The notes below the pieces were generated by a model that saw nothing but the letters and a program-made list of their open reading frames with translations, made no database searches and was not told the origin of the DNA. Positions 18,533 to 27,639 of a stretch of DNA of 64,000 bases are shown piece by piece. The position numbers and the translations under genes are program-made. The stretch's first letter is position 1; every line of letters starts with the position of its first letter. This DNA is from Microvirga sp. ACRRW (lineage in GTDB: Bacteria > Pseudomonadota > Alphaproteobacteria > Rhizobiales > Beijerinckiaceae), in contig NZ_JAKRNJ010000003.1 in assembly GCF_022346925.1 (NCBI RefSeq), positions 496,001 to 560,000 of the forward strand. The letters are read 5' to 3'.

Positions 18533-19291
18533 TCAGGCGTAATAGATCGAAATCCGCCGCCCCTGAACCTCCTGGATCTTCACATCCATGTCATAAACCT
18601 CCCGGATCACCTCGCTCGTCATGATGTCTTCGGGAGCGCCATGGCGGATGACAGCTCCATCGCGCATGGCGACGATGTAATCCGAGTAGCAGGAGGCGAA
18701 GTTGATGTCGTGGAGCACGAGCATGATGGTCTTGTCCAATGCATCGGCCGCTTCCCGTAAGAGCTTCATCATGCCGACCGCATGCTTCATATCGAGATTG
18801 TTCAGCGGCTCGTCGAAGAGCACGTAATCGGTGTCCTGGCAAAGCACCATGGCCACATAGGCGCGCTGGCGTTGTCCGCCCGACAATTCGTCGAGGAAGC
18901 GGTCTGCCAGGGCTTCGAGACCGAGAAAACTGATAGCGCGGGCGGCCTGTGCGCGATCCTCGAGGGTGAGGCGGCCCTTAGAATAGGGATAGCGCCCGAA
19001 CTCAACGAGATCACGGACCGTCAGCCGCGAGCCGACCCGGTTGTCCTGCCTGAGGATAGACAGACGCTTCGCCAGAACATCGGATGGCGTGCTGGTGATG
19101 TCGAGCCCATCTACCGTGACCGTACCAGCGCTCATGGGTACGAGACGGCTGATCATCGACAGAAGCGTGGATTTGCCCGCTCCGTTCGGACCGATGATGG
19201 ACGTGATGCCCTTGCGCGGAATCCGTAGCGATACATCGCGCACGACGAAGGTATCGCCATAGCTTTTGCGGACATTGGAAATCTCGATCAT
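18533..19291 (-). CDS. Ferric-siderophore ABC transporter ATPase (YclP/CeuD type)
   Basis: This 252-residue ATPase has Walker A GPNGAGKST (about 34-42), signature LSGGQRQRAYVAM, Walker B VLFDEPLNNLD and switch His in VLHDINFASCYSDY. The phrases VEFGRYPYSKGRLT and NNLDMKH place it with YclP, CeuD and VctC, the ATPases of ferric catecholate and petrobactin-type importers. It is the last gene of a minus-strand uptake cluster and its start overlaps the preceding permease stop by 4 bp. The siderophore itself cannot be named from sequence. Confidence 0.92.
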   Translation of the reverse strand: MIEISNVRKSYGDTFVVRDVSLRIPRKGITSIIGPNGAGKSTLLSMISRLVPMSAGTVTVDGLDITSTPSDVLAKRLSILRQDNRVGSRLTVRDLVEFGRYPYSKGRLTLEDRAQAARAISFLGLEALADRFLDELSGGQRQRAYVAMVLCQDTDYVLFDEPLNNLDMKHAVGMMKLLREAADALDKTIMLVLHDINFASCYSDYIVAMRDGAVIRHGAPEDIMTSEVIREVYDMDVKIQEVQGRRISIYYA

Positions 19292-20247
19292 CGGGCAACT
19301 CCTCTGATCAGCAAGGCAAGGAAGACGATCCCGCCCACGAACTCGACGACGATGCTCAGGGCGGTGTCGAAGGCGAAGACGCGCTCGAGAATGAGCTGGC
19401 CGCCGATGAGGCAGATGATGGCAAGCAAGATCGCGACAGGCAGCACGAAGCGGTGCTTGTGCGTGCCGGCGATCTCGTAGGCGAGATTGGCAACGAGCAA
19501 CCCGAAGAAGGTGACTGGTCCAACCAGGGCTGTGGAGGCCGCTACGAGAACAGCCACCATCATGAGGATGAGGGTGACCGCGCGGTTGTGATTGATGCCG
19601 AGATTAACGGCGGTCTCTCGGCTCAGAGCCAGCACGTCATAAACATGCATGAGGCGCCATCCGAAGATCGAGACGATCAGGATCGTCGCCGTGGAAATGG
19701 CGAGAAGGTTGCTATCAACGGTATTGAAGTTCGCGAACAGTCGATCCTGCAGCAGGACGAATTCGTTGGGGTCGATGATGCGCTGCATGAAGCTCGACAG
19801 GCTGCGGAACAGAACGCCGAAGACGATGCCTACGAGAACGAGGAGATGAAGACTGCGGCTGCTGCCGGAGAAGAGCCAGCGATAAAGCACACTCGAGAAC
19901 AGCACCATGGCCGTCACGTTGAAGGCGAACATCAGGCGCGTGTCCAGCGCGGTCAGTTCGGCCGATCCGATGGTGAAGACTAGGCTCGTCTGGATCAGGA
20001 TGAAGAGCTGATCGAAGCCCATGATCGAGGGCGTCAGGATCCGGTTATGGCTCACCGTCTGAAACAGCACGGTCGAGACGGCGACGGCATAGGCGACCAG
20101 GACCATGGTCAGGACCTTCGTGCCGCGGAAAGCCAGGATGAAATCCCATTGCCCCCTGGCATTCAGGGTCATGAACAACGCGATCACACCCACTGCAAGT
20201 GCAGTCAGGATCAGAAGCGCGCGGATCGGCTGCCTGTTCTCACGCAA
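19288..20247 (-). CDS. Ferric-siderophore ABC permease (FecCD family), second subunit
   Basis: This 319-residue polytopic permease of the FecCD/BtuC family has about nine hydrophobic helices. It includes TPSIMGFDQLFILIQTSLVF and the cytoplasmic coupling region near GINHNRAVTLILMMVAVLVA. I propose the TTG at 20245-20247, which overlaps the stop of the upstream permease, as start. It gives MRENRQPIRALL and a length equal to the partner. The open frame extends further upstream inside the partner gene with an improbable Ser-Pro-rich sequence. It pairs with the other permease to form the membrane channel. Confidence 0.88.
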   Translation of the reverse strand: MRENRQPIRALLILTALAVGVIALFMTLNARGQWDFILAFRGTKVLTMVLVAYAVAVSTVLFQTVSHNRILTPSIMGFDQLFILIQTSLVFTIGSAELTALDTRLMFAFNVTAMVLFSSVLYRWLFSGSSRSLHLLVLVGIVFGVLFRSLSSFMQRIIDPNEFVLLQDRLFANFNTVDSNLLAISTATILIVSIFGWRLMHVYDVLALSRETAVNLGINHNRAVTLILMMVAVLVAASTALVGPVTFFGLLVANLAYEIAGTHKHRFVLPVAILLAIICLIGGQLILERVFAFDTALSIVVEFVGGIVFLALLIRGVAR

Positions 20248-21199
20248 GACGTTCGCGTCCTTTGACCAGGAGGAACAGGAACAGGGCGCTGCCGGCGATC
20301 CCCATGATCGTGCCGATGGGGATCTCATAAGGATAATACACGACGCGCCCGATGATGTCGCACGTCAGAACGAGGCCTGCGCCCAGCACCGCGATCCAGG
20401 GCAGGGAGCGGCGCATGTTGTCTCCCATTATCAGGCTGACGACGTTCGGCACGATCAAGCCGAGAAATGGCAGCATGCCAACGGTGACGACGATGGTGGC
20501 GGTCACCATGGATACGATGATGAGGCCGAGCGATACGACGCTGCGATAGCGCAGGCCGAGATTGGTGGCGAAGTCCTGCCCCATGCCGGCAAGGGTCAGC
20601 CTGTCGGCGGCGAGATAGGCCAGGAAGGTCAGCGCGAACGCAACCCAGAGCAGTTCGTAGCGTCCCCGCAGGACGCCAGAGAAATCGCCCGTCGTCCAGG
20701 CGTTGAGGGATTGCAGAAGGTCGAAGCGATAGGCGAAGAACGTGGTAATGGCCCCGATGATGCCGCCCAGCATGATGCCGACGAGCGGCACGGTCAGCAC
20801 GGAGCGCAGGGGCACGAGCCTGAGGATGCGCAGGAACAGGGTGGTTCCGGCCAATGCGAAGCCTGCCGCGACCAGCATTTTCACGATGACCGGAGCATCC
20901 GGGACAAACAAAGTCACGGCAAGCAGGCCGAGGCTGGCGGATTCCACCGTGCCGGCGGTGGAAGGCTCCACGAAGCGGTTCTGGGTGAGAGCCTGCATGA
21001 TCGTGCCCGCGACTGCCATGGCCGTGCCGGACAGAATGAGGGCCAAAGTTCGGGGAATACGGGAGATCAGCAGGATCTGCGCCGCATGCTGCCCGTCCTG
21101 CGGCCACAGAAGCGCCGTCAGCGACAGATCGCCGGCACCGATCAGAAGGCTGATCGACGCCAGAATGACGATGACGGATGCGGCGAGGAGGAGTTTCAC
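20240..21199 (-). CDS. Ferric-siderophore ABC permease (FecCD family), first subunit
   Basis: This 319-residue inner-membrane permease of the FecCD family carries the family motif SRIPRTLALILSGTAMAVAGTIMQALTQNRFVEPS by pattern (about 45-80). Further landmarks are the coupling helix near GQDFATNLGLRY and VGMLPFLGLIVPNVVSLIMG. It is translated just before the second permease with an 8-bp overlap. The binding-protein gene lies upstream, separated by a hairpin. Together they import an iron-siderophore complex delivered from the outer membrane by the TonB-dependent receptor. Confidence 0.92.
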   Translation of the reverse strand: MKLLLAASVIVILASISLLIGAGDLSLTALLWPQDGQHAAQILLISRIPRTLALILSGTAMAVAGTIMQALTQNRFVEPSTAGTVESASLGLLAVTLFVPDAPVIVKMLVAAGFALAGTTLFLRILRLVPLRSVLTVPLVGIMLGGIIGAITTFFAYRFDLLQSLNAWTTGDFSGVLRGRYELLWVAFALTFLAYLAADRLTLAGMGQDFATNLGLRYRSVVSLGLIIVSMVTATIVVTVGMLPFLGLIVPNVVSLIMGDNMRRSLPWIAVLGAGLVLTCDIIGRVVYYPYEIPIGTIMGIAGSALFLFLLVKGRERLA

Positions 21200-21257
21200 A
21201 GTGGGCCGGGAGCGCTCGTGCCGAGCACCTCCAATTCAAGGGGTTTTACATGACAAA

Positions 21258-21282
21258 GCGGATCACCCAGGGGGCGATCCGC
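21258..21282. repeat. Intercistronic hairpin after the siderophore-binding protein gene
   Basis: GCGGATC (21258-21264) pairs with GATCCGC (21276-21282) across an 11-nt loop in the 117-bp gap between binding-protein and permease genes. There is no T run. As in the sugar operon, it may protect the upstream message and lower permease expression. The role is inferred. Confidence 0.5.
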
Positions 21283-21316
21283 GCTCAATGCCCTGAAGGG
21301 CAGGTCCGTTCAAGCC

Positions 21317-22252
21317 TTATTTCTTGGCGAAGGCCTTCGAGATCTGGTCGAGGCTGGCCTGAATGGCCGTCAATCCGCCGCCGATCAGGTACCAGTTGAC
21401 CGGGTCGAGATAGACGATCTGGTTGTTTTTCCAGGCCGTGGTTTGCGCGACGAGATCGTTGTCCAGCACCTTCTTGGCTGCGCCCTCGGCCCGGCCCGTG
21501 GCCATGTCGCGGTCGATCACGAAGAGCCAGTCGGGATTGGTCTTGAGGATGAACTCGGCGCTCACGGCCTGGCCATGATTGGTGGTGGCAAGCCCCTCGA
21601 CGGCCGGCACGACACCGAATTCGCCGTGCAGCAGCCCGAAGCGCGAGCCTGGACCATAGGCGCTCATCTTGCCGCCGGTGGTGAGCACGAGAAGGCCTTT
21701 GCCGGCTTTCGCGGCTTCCTGACGAAGAGCAGCCATGGATCGTTCGAGCGTGGCGAGCTGCGAATCCGCTTCCGCCTGCTTGTCGAAGATCTTGGCGAGG
21801 GTCTGAACGTTGCGCTTGACGCTACCGACGTAATCCTTGGGGTCGACGGTCATGTCGATGGTGGGAGCGATCTTAGCCAAGGCGTCGTACTTGGCGCTGG
21901 AGCGGCCGCCGATAATGATCAGGTCGGGCCTGGCGGCATTGACGGCTTCAAAATCCGGCTCGAAGAGCGTGCCGACCTTCTCGTACTGATCGGAGCCGTA
22001 TTTCGCGAGATACTCGGGAAAACGTGCGGTGGGTACGCCGGAGACCTCGACGCCGAGCACATTCAAAGTGTCGAGCGAGGCAAGGTCGAAGGCCAGAACC
22101 TTCTTCGGCTTTGCAGGGACCGTCGTCTCACCTTTCGCGTGCTGGATCTTGAGATCCTGAGCGCTGACATTCCCTGTCAATGCGCCGAGCGACAGGGCGC
22201 CTGCGAGAATGGCGGCAAAGGTGCGGGGCAATTGGGAAGAGAAGTTCATCAT
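21317..22252 (-). CDS. Siderophore ABC transporter substrate-binding protein
   Basis: This protein of about 311 residues has the TroA/FepB-type fold, with a signal peptide (LPRTFAAILAGALSLGALT) cleaved near VSAQ. Landmarks are KPKKVLAFDLASLDTLNVLG, LFEPDFEAVNAARPDLIIIGG and the late TAWKNNQIVYLDPVNWYLIGGG. These are typical of YclQ/CeuE/FatB-type binding proteins for ferric catecholates or petrobactin. The ATG at 22250-22252, after GGAGAG, is the likely start; an ATG directly adjacent is equivalent. It collects ferri-siderophore in the periplasm for the two permeases downstream. Confidence 0.92.
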   Translation of the reverse strand: MMNFSSQLPRTFAAILAGALSLGALTGNVSAQDLKIQHAKGETTVPAKPKKVLAFDLASLDTLNVLGVEVSGVPTARFPEYLAKYGSDQYEKVGTLFEPDFEAVNAARPDLIIIGGRSSAKYDALAKIAPTIDMTVDPKDYVGSVKRNVQTLAKIFDKQAEADSQLATLERSMAALRQEAAKAGKGLLVLTTGGKMSAYGPGSRFGLLHGEFGVVPAVEGLATTNHGQAVSAEFILKTNPDWLFVIDRDMATGRAEGAAKKVLDNDLVAQTTAWKNNQIVYLDPVNWYLIGGGLTAIQASLDQISKAFAKK

Positions 22253-22335
22253 GTATTGCTCTCCAGAAAATGGTTTCGGTTGTCGCTGCACGATGCGTCA
22301 GTCGTCGAGACAATCGTGGCCGCCTGTCAGCTGGA

Positions 22336-24525
22336 TCAGAAGGTGGCGGACATGCTCACCCAGAGACGCCGGCCCTCGACCACAGTGTTGTAGTCGGTAG
22401 GCTCTATCTCCTTGTCGAAGACGTTGTAGACGGCGGCATTCAGGGTCAGTTGTTCCGTGAAGTCGTAGGACAGGCCGACATCCATCGTGGCATAGGCGTC
22501 GTATTTGCGGCCCGCCATGCCATTGATGAGCACCGGGGTGCCATTGGTGCCGATGCGCGCGCCGCCCACGATTTCGGAGCCGTGGTAGTTGAGCGCAGCC
22601 CATGTCTCCAGGCCGGTCACGGGCGTGATCCAATCCACGCGGGCATTCGCGGCATGACTCGGCGTGCGGGCAAGAGGGAAGCCCGCATAGTTGCCGGTCT
22701 TCTGCTCGGAATCCGTGTAGGTATAGTTGCCGCGAACCGAGATCGCGTCCGTCGCACGCCACGTGGCAGCCAACTCGACGCCCTGGATGATCGCATCGTC
22801 GATGTTGTAATTGTACCAGAGGCGATAATTCGGATCTTCCGACCACCGCACGGGATTGCCGGCATCGTCCAGCACCAGCGCATTGGTGATCTTGTCCCTG
22901 AAGTCCGTGTGGAAATAGGTCGCGCTGGCAGTGAAGCCTGTGAGGCTGTCCCATAGGGCGCCGATTTCGTAGCTCGTGCTGGTTTCGGCCTGCAGGTCCG
23001 GATCGGCAATGATCACGCCGCAGGTCCCATTCGGGCCGTATGAGCAGCCCGCGCCGCCGGTGGTGTAGGCGTAGCCCGGCGCGATCTGGCGGATTTCAGG
23101 GGCGCGGAAGCCCGTGGACACACCACCCTTCACGGTGAGGTTGTCGGTCGCATGCCACACCGCATAACTGCGCGGGCTGTAATGGGCGCCATAGACCTCG
23201 TGGTGGTCCATGCGCAGGCCGTTCGTGATCGAGAAGGTGTCCGTCAGGCGCCACTCGTCTTCGGCAAAGAGAGCCCATTGGTTGATGCTGAACGTCTCGT
23301 CGCGGCCGGTGCGGTAGCCGGGGTTCTGATCCGTCAGGGTGGCGTTGTTCCACTGGCCGCCAGTCACAAGCGTATGGGTACCGAACAACTCGAAGGGCGT
23401 CGTGAACTTGCCGTCGACGATTGTATTGCGGATCTCCGGCGAGCGGGGATTCTTGTCGAAGACGGAGGTGCGTGGATTTTCCGTGTAGTTCCGCCGGTCA
23501 GCCCACTCCTGCAGGATGGAGAAATTCAAGGTCGTCGGTCCCCAGCGGCCTTCATGCGTCAGCGACCAGTATTTCCGGTCGTTATAGTTGTAGGTGTCGT
23601 TGGCGGCCCCTTCGAGTGTTCCCCACTTCGAAGCATCGCGGCGAATGCGCGTGAAGCCGCTTTCAAGCATCAGATCATGATTCTCGTTGGGCGAGAACGT
23701 CAGACGTCCGCCGACATTGCCTTCGCGCGCGCCGGTAATGCCGCTCAGGATCTGGTCCTCTTCGCGGGCGAAGCCGCGTCCCCACATCTGCAAGCCGAGC
23801 ATCCGGTGAATCAACGGGCCGCTCGTATAGAAAGAGCCTTGAGCAGAGTTTCCGAAATAATCGTGCTGCTGGAGTGTGCCGTCTGCCATGACGGTGCCCG
23901 ACCACTTGTCGGAGACTTTGCGAGTGATGATATTGATCACGCCGCCCATGGCGTCGGAGCCATAAAGAGACGACATCGGGCCGCGCACGACTTCGATGCG
24001 ATCAATGGCCGAGACCGGCGGAATGAAGCTCTGCTCGAAGCCTGAATTGCCGTTGGTGCGAGCATCGCGCGTGCTCTGGCGCTTTCCGTCGACGAGGATC
24101 AACGTGTAAGTGCCGGGAAGGCCACGGATGTAGATGTCCTTCTCGTTGGCGATCCCGGTCACCGTGACGCCTTGAACCTCCCTCAAGGCATCCGCCAGAT
24201 CGCGGAAGGAGCCCTTTTCGAGTTCCTCACGGGTGATGACGGAGATGCTCGCCGGAGCATCCTTGACGCTTTGCTCGAAGCCCGAGGCCGTGACGACGAT
24301 TTGATCCAGCGTGATCACATCTTCGTTAGCAGAGGCCGCAACATGGGCTGCATTCTGCGCGAAAGCTTCCGTAGAAACGAAAGAGAGAGAAGCTGACAAA
24401 CTGGTGCAGGCAAGAAGCATGAGCATCCGGCTTGCTCTGTTATTTTCTGCCAGTCCGTTGCCGGTAATCTTCCGATCCGAAGCTCCAAATCCCATCGCTT
24501 GCCCCAACCCTGTTAGAAAAATCAT
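22336..24525 (-). CDS. TonB-dependent ferric-siderophore receptor (FepA/IroN-like)
   Basis: This outer-membrane receptor of up to 729 residues has a TonB box near DVITLDQIVVTAS and a plug domain (SISVITREELEKGSFRDLAD, YIRGLPGTYTLILVDGKR, IEVVRGPMSSLYGSDAMGGVINIIT). A 22-stranded barrel follows and ends in aromatic WVSMSATF. The motif LYGSDAMGGVINIITRK and the overall length fit catecholate receptors. The signal peptide core (MLMLLACTSLSASLSFVSTEAFA) lies about 33 residues inside the frame, so starts at 24495 or 24426 are possible. It heads the iron uptake cluster, 84 bp from the binding-protein gene. No clear RirA or Irr box was seen, only a palindrome at 24587-24600. Confidence 0.93.
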   Translation of the reverse strand: MIFLTGLGQAMGFGASDRKITGNGLAENNRASRMLMLLACTSLSASLSFVSTEAFAQNAAHVAASANEDVITLDQIVVTASGFEQSVKDAPASISVITREELEKGSFRDLADALREVQGVTVTGIANEKDIYIRGLPGTYTLILVDGKRQSTRDARTNGNSGFEQSFIPPVSAIDRIEVVRGPMSSLYGSDAMGGVINIITRKVSDKWSGTVMADGTLQQHDYFGNSAQGSFYTSGPLIHRMLGLQMWGRGFAREEDQILSGITGAREGNVGGRLTFSPNENHDLMLESGFTRIRRDASKWGTLEGAANDTYNYNDRKYWSLTHEGRWGPTTLNFSILQEWADRRNYTENPRTSVFDKNPRSPEIRNTIVDGKFTTPFELFGTHTLVTGGQWNNATLTDQNPGYRTGRDETFSINQWALFAEDEWRLTDTFSITNGLRMDHHEVYGAHYSPRSYAVWHATDNLTVKGGVSTGFRAPEIRQIAPGYAYTTGGAGCSYGPNGTCGVIIADPDLQAETSTSYEIGALWDSLTGFTASATYFHTDFRDKITNALVLDDAGNPVRWSEDPNYRLWYNYNIDDAIIQGVELAATWRATDAISVRGNYTYTDSEQKTGNYAGFPLARTPSHAANARVDWITPVTGLETWAALNYHGSEIVGGARIGTNGTPVLINGMAGRKYDAYATMDVGLSYDFTEQLTLNAAVYNVFDKEIEPTDYNTVVEGRRLWVSMSATF

Positions 24526-24586
24526 TGATGGGAGGAGCTACTAGGTTGTGTGGAAGAAGAGGGTCAACGGCTATGTTTGAGAGTCG

Positions 24587-24600
24587 TTCTGAGTTCAGAA
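24587..24600. promoter_or_regulatory. Palindrome in the receptor/HTH-TrpD2 divergent promoter
   Basis: TTCTGA-GT-TCAGAA is a perfect 14-bp palindrome located 62 bp before the longest receptor start and 137 bp before the divergent HTH-TrpD2 gene. It has the TTC/GAA half-sites of iron-control elements but in reversed order compared with the Irr box, so a known regulator cannot be assigned. Confidence 0.35.
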
Positions 24601-24736
24601 AAACGCAATTTGTAAAAGCTCTAAACTCACCTTTTGCGGGTTGAAAGGCATGACGGAATAAGGATAGGCAAAAGACATCGACTAAACCTGACCAATAGTC
24701 CGCTGTTTGCGGCTTAGCCTTTGAAACAGAGTTATT

Positions 24737-26203
24737 TTGGATTCCGATCCGCACGCACCTGGTTTGAAACTTGGACGTCTCCGGCTCCTCCTGGCGCTGG
24801 ACGCTTTGCTCGTGGAAGGCAGCGTCAACCGCGCCGCCGAGCGACTGGGAATGAGCGCGCCTGCGATGAGCAGGCTGCTCGGGCAGGTGCGTGAGATCTA
24901 CGACGATCCGCTCTTCGTACGCTCATCCCGACGTCTGATCCCGACACCGTTCGCGGAAGCCATGCGCCAGAGATTGCGCGCTCTGGCCGCGGAGGCCGAG
25001 GCGTTGTGCCAACCGCAGGAAAAGACTCCGAATGATGCTCTCACCGATTTTGAGGCCTGGACGGCCGCGCCCGTCATCGAAGCGGCGCCTTTGACGTCGC
25101 GACGCAGTGTGCTGATCGAAGGGGAGCCCTCTCCAGAAGCTATCGCACGCAAGCTCGTATCTCTGGGAAAGGTCGAGGATACGCGCAAAAGGCTTGCCAG
25201 GCACATTGCGACGATGGGAGCGGGGATCGGCCACAGTCGTCCTCTCACACTCAATGAGGCGGAGGATGCATTCTCCATCGTGCTCGATGGCGAAGCAGAT
25301 CCCATCCAGATCGGTGCGCTTCTCTCCATCATGAATTTCAGGGGAGAGACGGCTGCGGAACTCGCCGGCTTCGTTCGCGCGGCACGTGTCCATATAGGCG
25401 CTGCAAATCCGGAAACATCGCGCATCGATCTGGATTGGCCGGCCTATATCTCTCCGAAATCCCGCAGAATGCCCTGGTTTCTGCAGGCGGCTTTGCTCCT
25501 GTCTCAGGCAGGCCACAAAATCCTTCTCCACGGCATGGACGGCGGCAGCGGTACGAAAGGCAAGCTTGTTACGGCAGCAAGCGCCATCGGCATTTCGGTT
25601 TGCTCAAACACGGCAACAGCCGCAGACGCCATCGCCGAGCATGGGATCGCCTATCTTCCCCTGGCCGCGATGTCGTCCCAGCTCCATCGCCTGCATATGC
25701 TTTATGGGTTGCTCGAGACGCGCTCGCCCGTCAATTCGTTGATGCCGCTTCTCAACCCTCTCGGTGCGCCGTCGATCATGATGGGCGTCGTGCGTCCGGC
25801 CTATCGCGAGCTGCATTGCGATACGGGGGCGCTTCTCGGCAGCCGCAATCTTACCGTTCTGGGCGCAAGTCGTGATTCTGCCGAGGCAACGCCTTTCCGC
25901 TCAAGTACGCTTCTTCGTCTCGTCGCCGGAAAAGTGGATCATCTGTTCATCCCCGCTGTTCCGGAACCGCCGGCCTATCCAGCGACGGGCATGGCAAGCC
26001 TCGAATATTGGCGCGCCGTCTGGACAGGAGCCATACATGACGAGCGCGCCGCCGCCATAATCACAGCCACCGCAGCGGCAGCGCTTCTCACCTTGAGTGG
26101 CGGCGATGCGGATCGTTTCGTAGAGTGCCAAAGAGCGGCAAGGAAGCTTTGGGAGGGACGCAATGGTAATGCTCTGCCGCGAAGACGTCGTTCATACGGA
26201 TGA
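24737..26203 (+). CDS. LysR-type HTH fused to a TrpD2/YbiB-like domain
   Basis: This 488-residue protein joins two families. Residues about 10-75 are a LysR-style HTH (LLALDALLVEGSVNRAAERL, SAPAMSRLLGQVREIYDDPLFVRS). Residues about 140-480 resemble glycosyltransferase family 3 in its TrpD2/YbiB version: a helical domain (LTLNEAEDAFSIVLDGEADP), then LLHGMDGGSGTKGK and TLLRLVAGKVDHLF. The strict PRPP-binding motif of TrpD is altered, as in TrpD2 proteins, which bind nucleic acid instead. No LysR effector domain is present. The start is probably the TTG at 24737. An EamA transporter gene follows 9 bp later, so both are one operon. The function is unknown; DNA-binding control is likely. Confidence 0.8.
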   Translation: MDSDPHAPGLKLGRLRLLLALDALLVEGSVNRAAERLGMSAPAMSRLLGQVREIYDDPLFVRSSRRLIPTPFAEAMRQRLRALAAEAEALCQPQEKTPNDALTDFEAWTAAPVIEAAPLTSRRSVLIEGEPSPEAIARKLVSLGKVEDTRKRLARHIATMGAGIGHSRPLTLNEAEDAFSIVLDGEADPIQIGALLSIMNFRGETAAELAGFVRAARVHIGAANPETSRIDLDWPAYISPKSRRMPWFLQAALLLSQAGHKILLHGMDGGSGTKGKLVTAASAIGISVCSNTATAADAIAEHGIAYLPLAAMSSQLHRLHMLYGLLETRSPVNSLMPLLNPLGAPSIMMGVVRPAYRELHCDTGALLGSRNLTVLGASRDSAEATPFRSSTLLRLVAGKVDHLFIPAVPEPPAYPATGMASLEYWRAVWTGAIHDERAAAIITATAAAALLTLSGGDADRFVECQRAARKLWEGRNGNALPRRRRSYG

Positions 26204-26212
26204 GGTTTCCCG

Positions 26213-26650
26213 ATGAGATCGGTTCTTCTGTCTTGGCAGTTCTGGGCGCTTCTCTCGGCATCTTTCGCGGCCCTGACCGCTGTCTTCGCGAAAGTCGGGA
26301 TCGAGAACGTCAATTCGGATTCTGCAACCTTCATTCGAACCTGCGTGATCCTGTGCGCTCTTGGTGCAATCCTCGTCGCTACGGGGCAATGGCAGCCGCT
26401 CGAGTCGATCTCAGGCCGAAGCTATGTTTTCCTTGTGCTCTCAGGTCTTGCGACCGGAGCGTCGTGGATCTGTTACTTCCGCGCTCTCAAGCTTGGTGAT
26501 GCCGCGCGTGTCGCGCCCATTGACAAGTTGAGCGTTGTCCTCGTTGCGCTCTTCGGAGTTACTTTCCTCGGGGAACGCTTGTCGCTGTCCAACTGGCTTG
26601 GTGTCGGCTTCATCGCTGCCGGCGCGGTGTTCGTGGCCTATCGAGGCTGA
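26213..26650 (+). CDS. Single-repeat EamA/DMT-family transporter
   Basis: This 145-residue membrane protein has one EamA repeat and about five hydrophobic helices. It includes FAALTAVFAKVGIENVNSDS at the first helix and a typical end, FLGERLSLSNWLGVGFIAAG. Most EamA proteins carry two such repeats, so this one would work as a dimer, like EmrE-type small transporters. It directly follows the HTH-TrpD2 gene with a 9-bp gap, and the two are probably co-transcribed. The substrate is unknown. Confidence 0.85.
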   Translation: MRSVLLSWQFWALLSASFAALTAVFAKVGIENVNSDSATFIRTCVILCALGAILVATGQWQPLESISGRSYVFLVLSGLATGASWICYFRALKLGDAARVAPIDKLSVVLVALFGVTFLGERLSLSNWLGVGFIAAGAVFVAYRG

Positions 26651-26820
26651 TCGATGCTTCGCCGGTGGCGAGGAGGCGATTCGTCCACGAAGCACCTATG
26701 ATACAAGTGCATGACGATTCAGAGATATTCTAAGGCAAGAGCAGATACGGCCATGGTTTGAACAAGTTTTGGTCTACGTTGGCTCAGGCGCCCGTGAACC
26801 GGAACGTTGGAGGAAATACC

Positions 26821-27447
26821 GTGGCTCTGCTGCACAGAGGAAGAGGCTGGACGTTAGATCGCGCGGCTGTCCCTGTTCTGACACTCATGACTGTCGTGGG
26901 ATGGGGTGCGTTCGGCTATGCGGCCTTCACGTCAGCAGACATTGAAGAAGAGCTGCAGAAGCAGGCTGCAGCCCTGAGCGATTTCCAGACACAGTATATG
27001 ACGCAGCAGAAGATGGCCGAGAAGACGGTGAAGGAGAATGCCAGCCTCCGGGAACGGCTCACGGCATCCAGGGCAGAAATCCAAAGTCTCTCGGTGAGGA
27101 ACAAGGAAATCGATGCTGAGCTTGCGAGTGCGAGAAATCGGGCGGCTGCAGCTTTGCAAAATGGATTGCCCCATGGCATCGGCAGTTCGCCGGAACTGAT
27201 GGCCATCAAGCCGCGCCCGACAAAACAGGATGTGATTGCTGCTCAAGAGGCGCTGACGCAGCTCCGTTTCGGAAATCTCAAGCCGAATGGCGTGATCGAC
27301 GCGTCGACGCGTCAGGCGGTCGAAGAGTTCCAGCGCACTGTTGGGCTGCCCGTCACGGGTGAGCTTCAGGCTCAAACGCTGCTTGCCTTGGTCCGGTCCG
27401 CCAAGGTCATGGCGGCGCAAGGCGAGAAAGCTGCGGGATCTCTTTGA
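26821..27447 (+). CDS. Membrane-anchored coiled-coil protein with peptidoglycan-binding domain
   Basis: This 208-residue protein has a basic start, one membrane segment (VPVLTLMTVVGWGAFGYAAF, about 16-35), a coiled coil rich in Gln, Glu and Lys (about 38-110), and a C-terminal PG_binding_1 domain. The domain contains DVIAAQEALTQLRFGNLKPNGVIDASTRQAVEEFQ by pattern. The GTG at 26821 was chosen because GGAGGA lies 6 bp before it. The frame is open for 21 codons more, to a TTG without a ribosome site. It would sit in the inner membrane and bind the cell wall. No enzymatic domain is visible. Confidence 0.8.
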   Translation: MALLHRGRGWTLDRAAVPVLTLMTVVGWGAFGYAAFTSADIEEELQKQAAALSDFQTQYMTQQKMAEKTVKENASLRERLTASRAEIQSLSVRNKEIDAELASARNRAAAALQNGLPHGIGSSPELMAIKPRPTKQDVIAAQEALTQLRFGNLKPNGVIDASTRQAVEEFQRTVGLPVTGELQAQTLLALVRSAKVMAAQGEKAAGSL

Positions 27448-27639
27448 ATGATGCCCAGAATCTTCGGACTATAAACCGTTTTCTCACGATCTGTTGAAGA
27501 TGGCGCAAGCTCCTATAAGTTCTATTGAAATCGGCTTGGCGTTAGACATTGTCTCTCGATCCGAGGGAATGTTTACATTCAGGTAACCTCGCCTTGGAAG
27601 TTTGCGGGCCCCGCAATTTCCAAAGTGAGTATCCTGTAG

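Noticed and set aside
20105-21253. A 382-codon open frame on the plus strand
   Set aside because: Antisense to the siderophore permease genes; low-complexity Asp/Gly/His/Gln-rich product.
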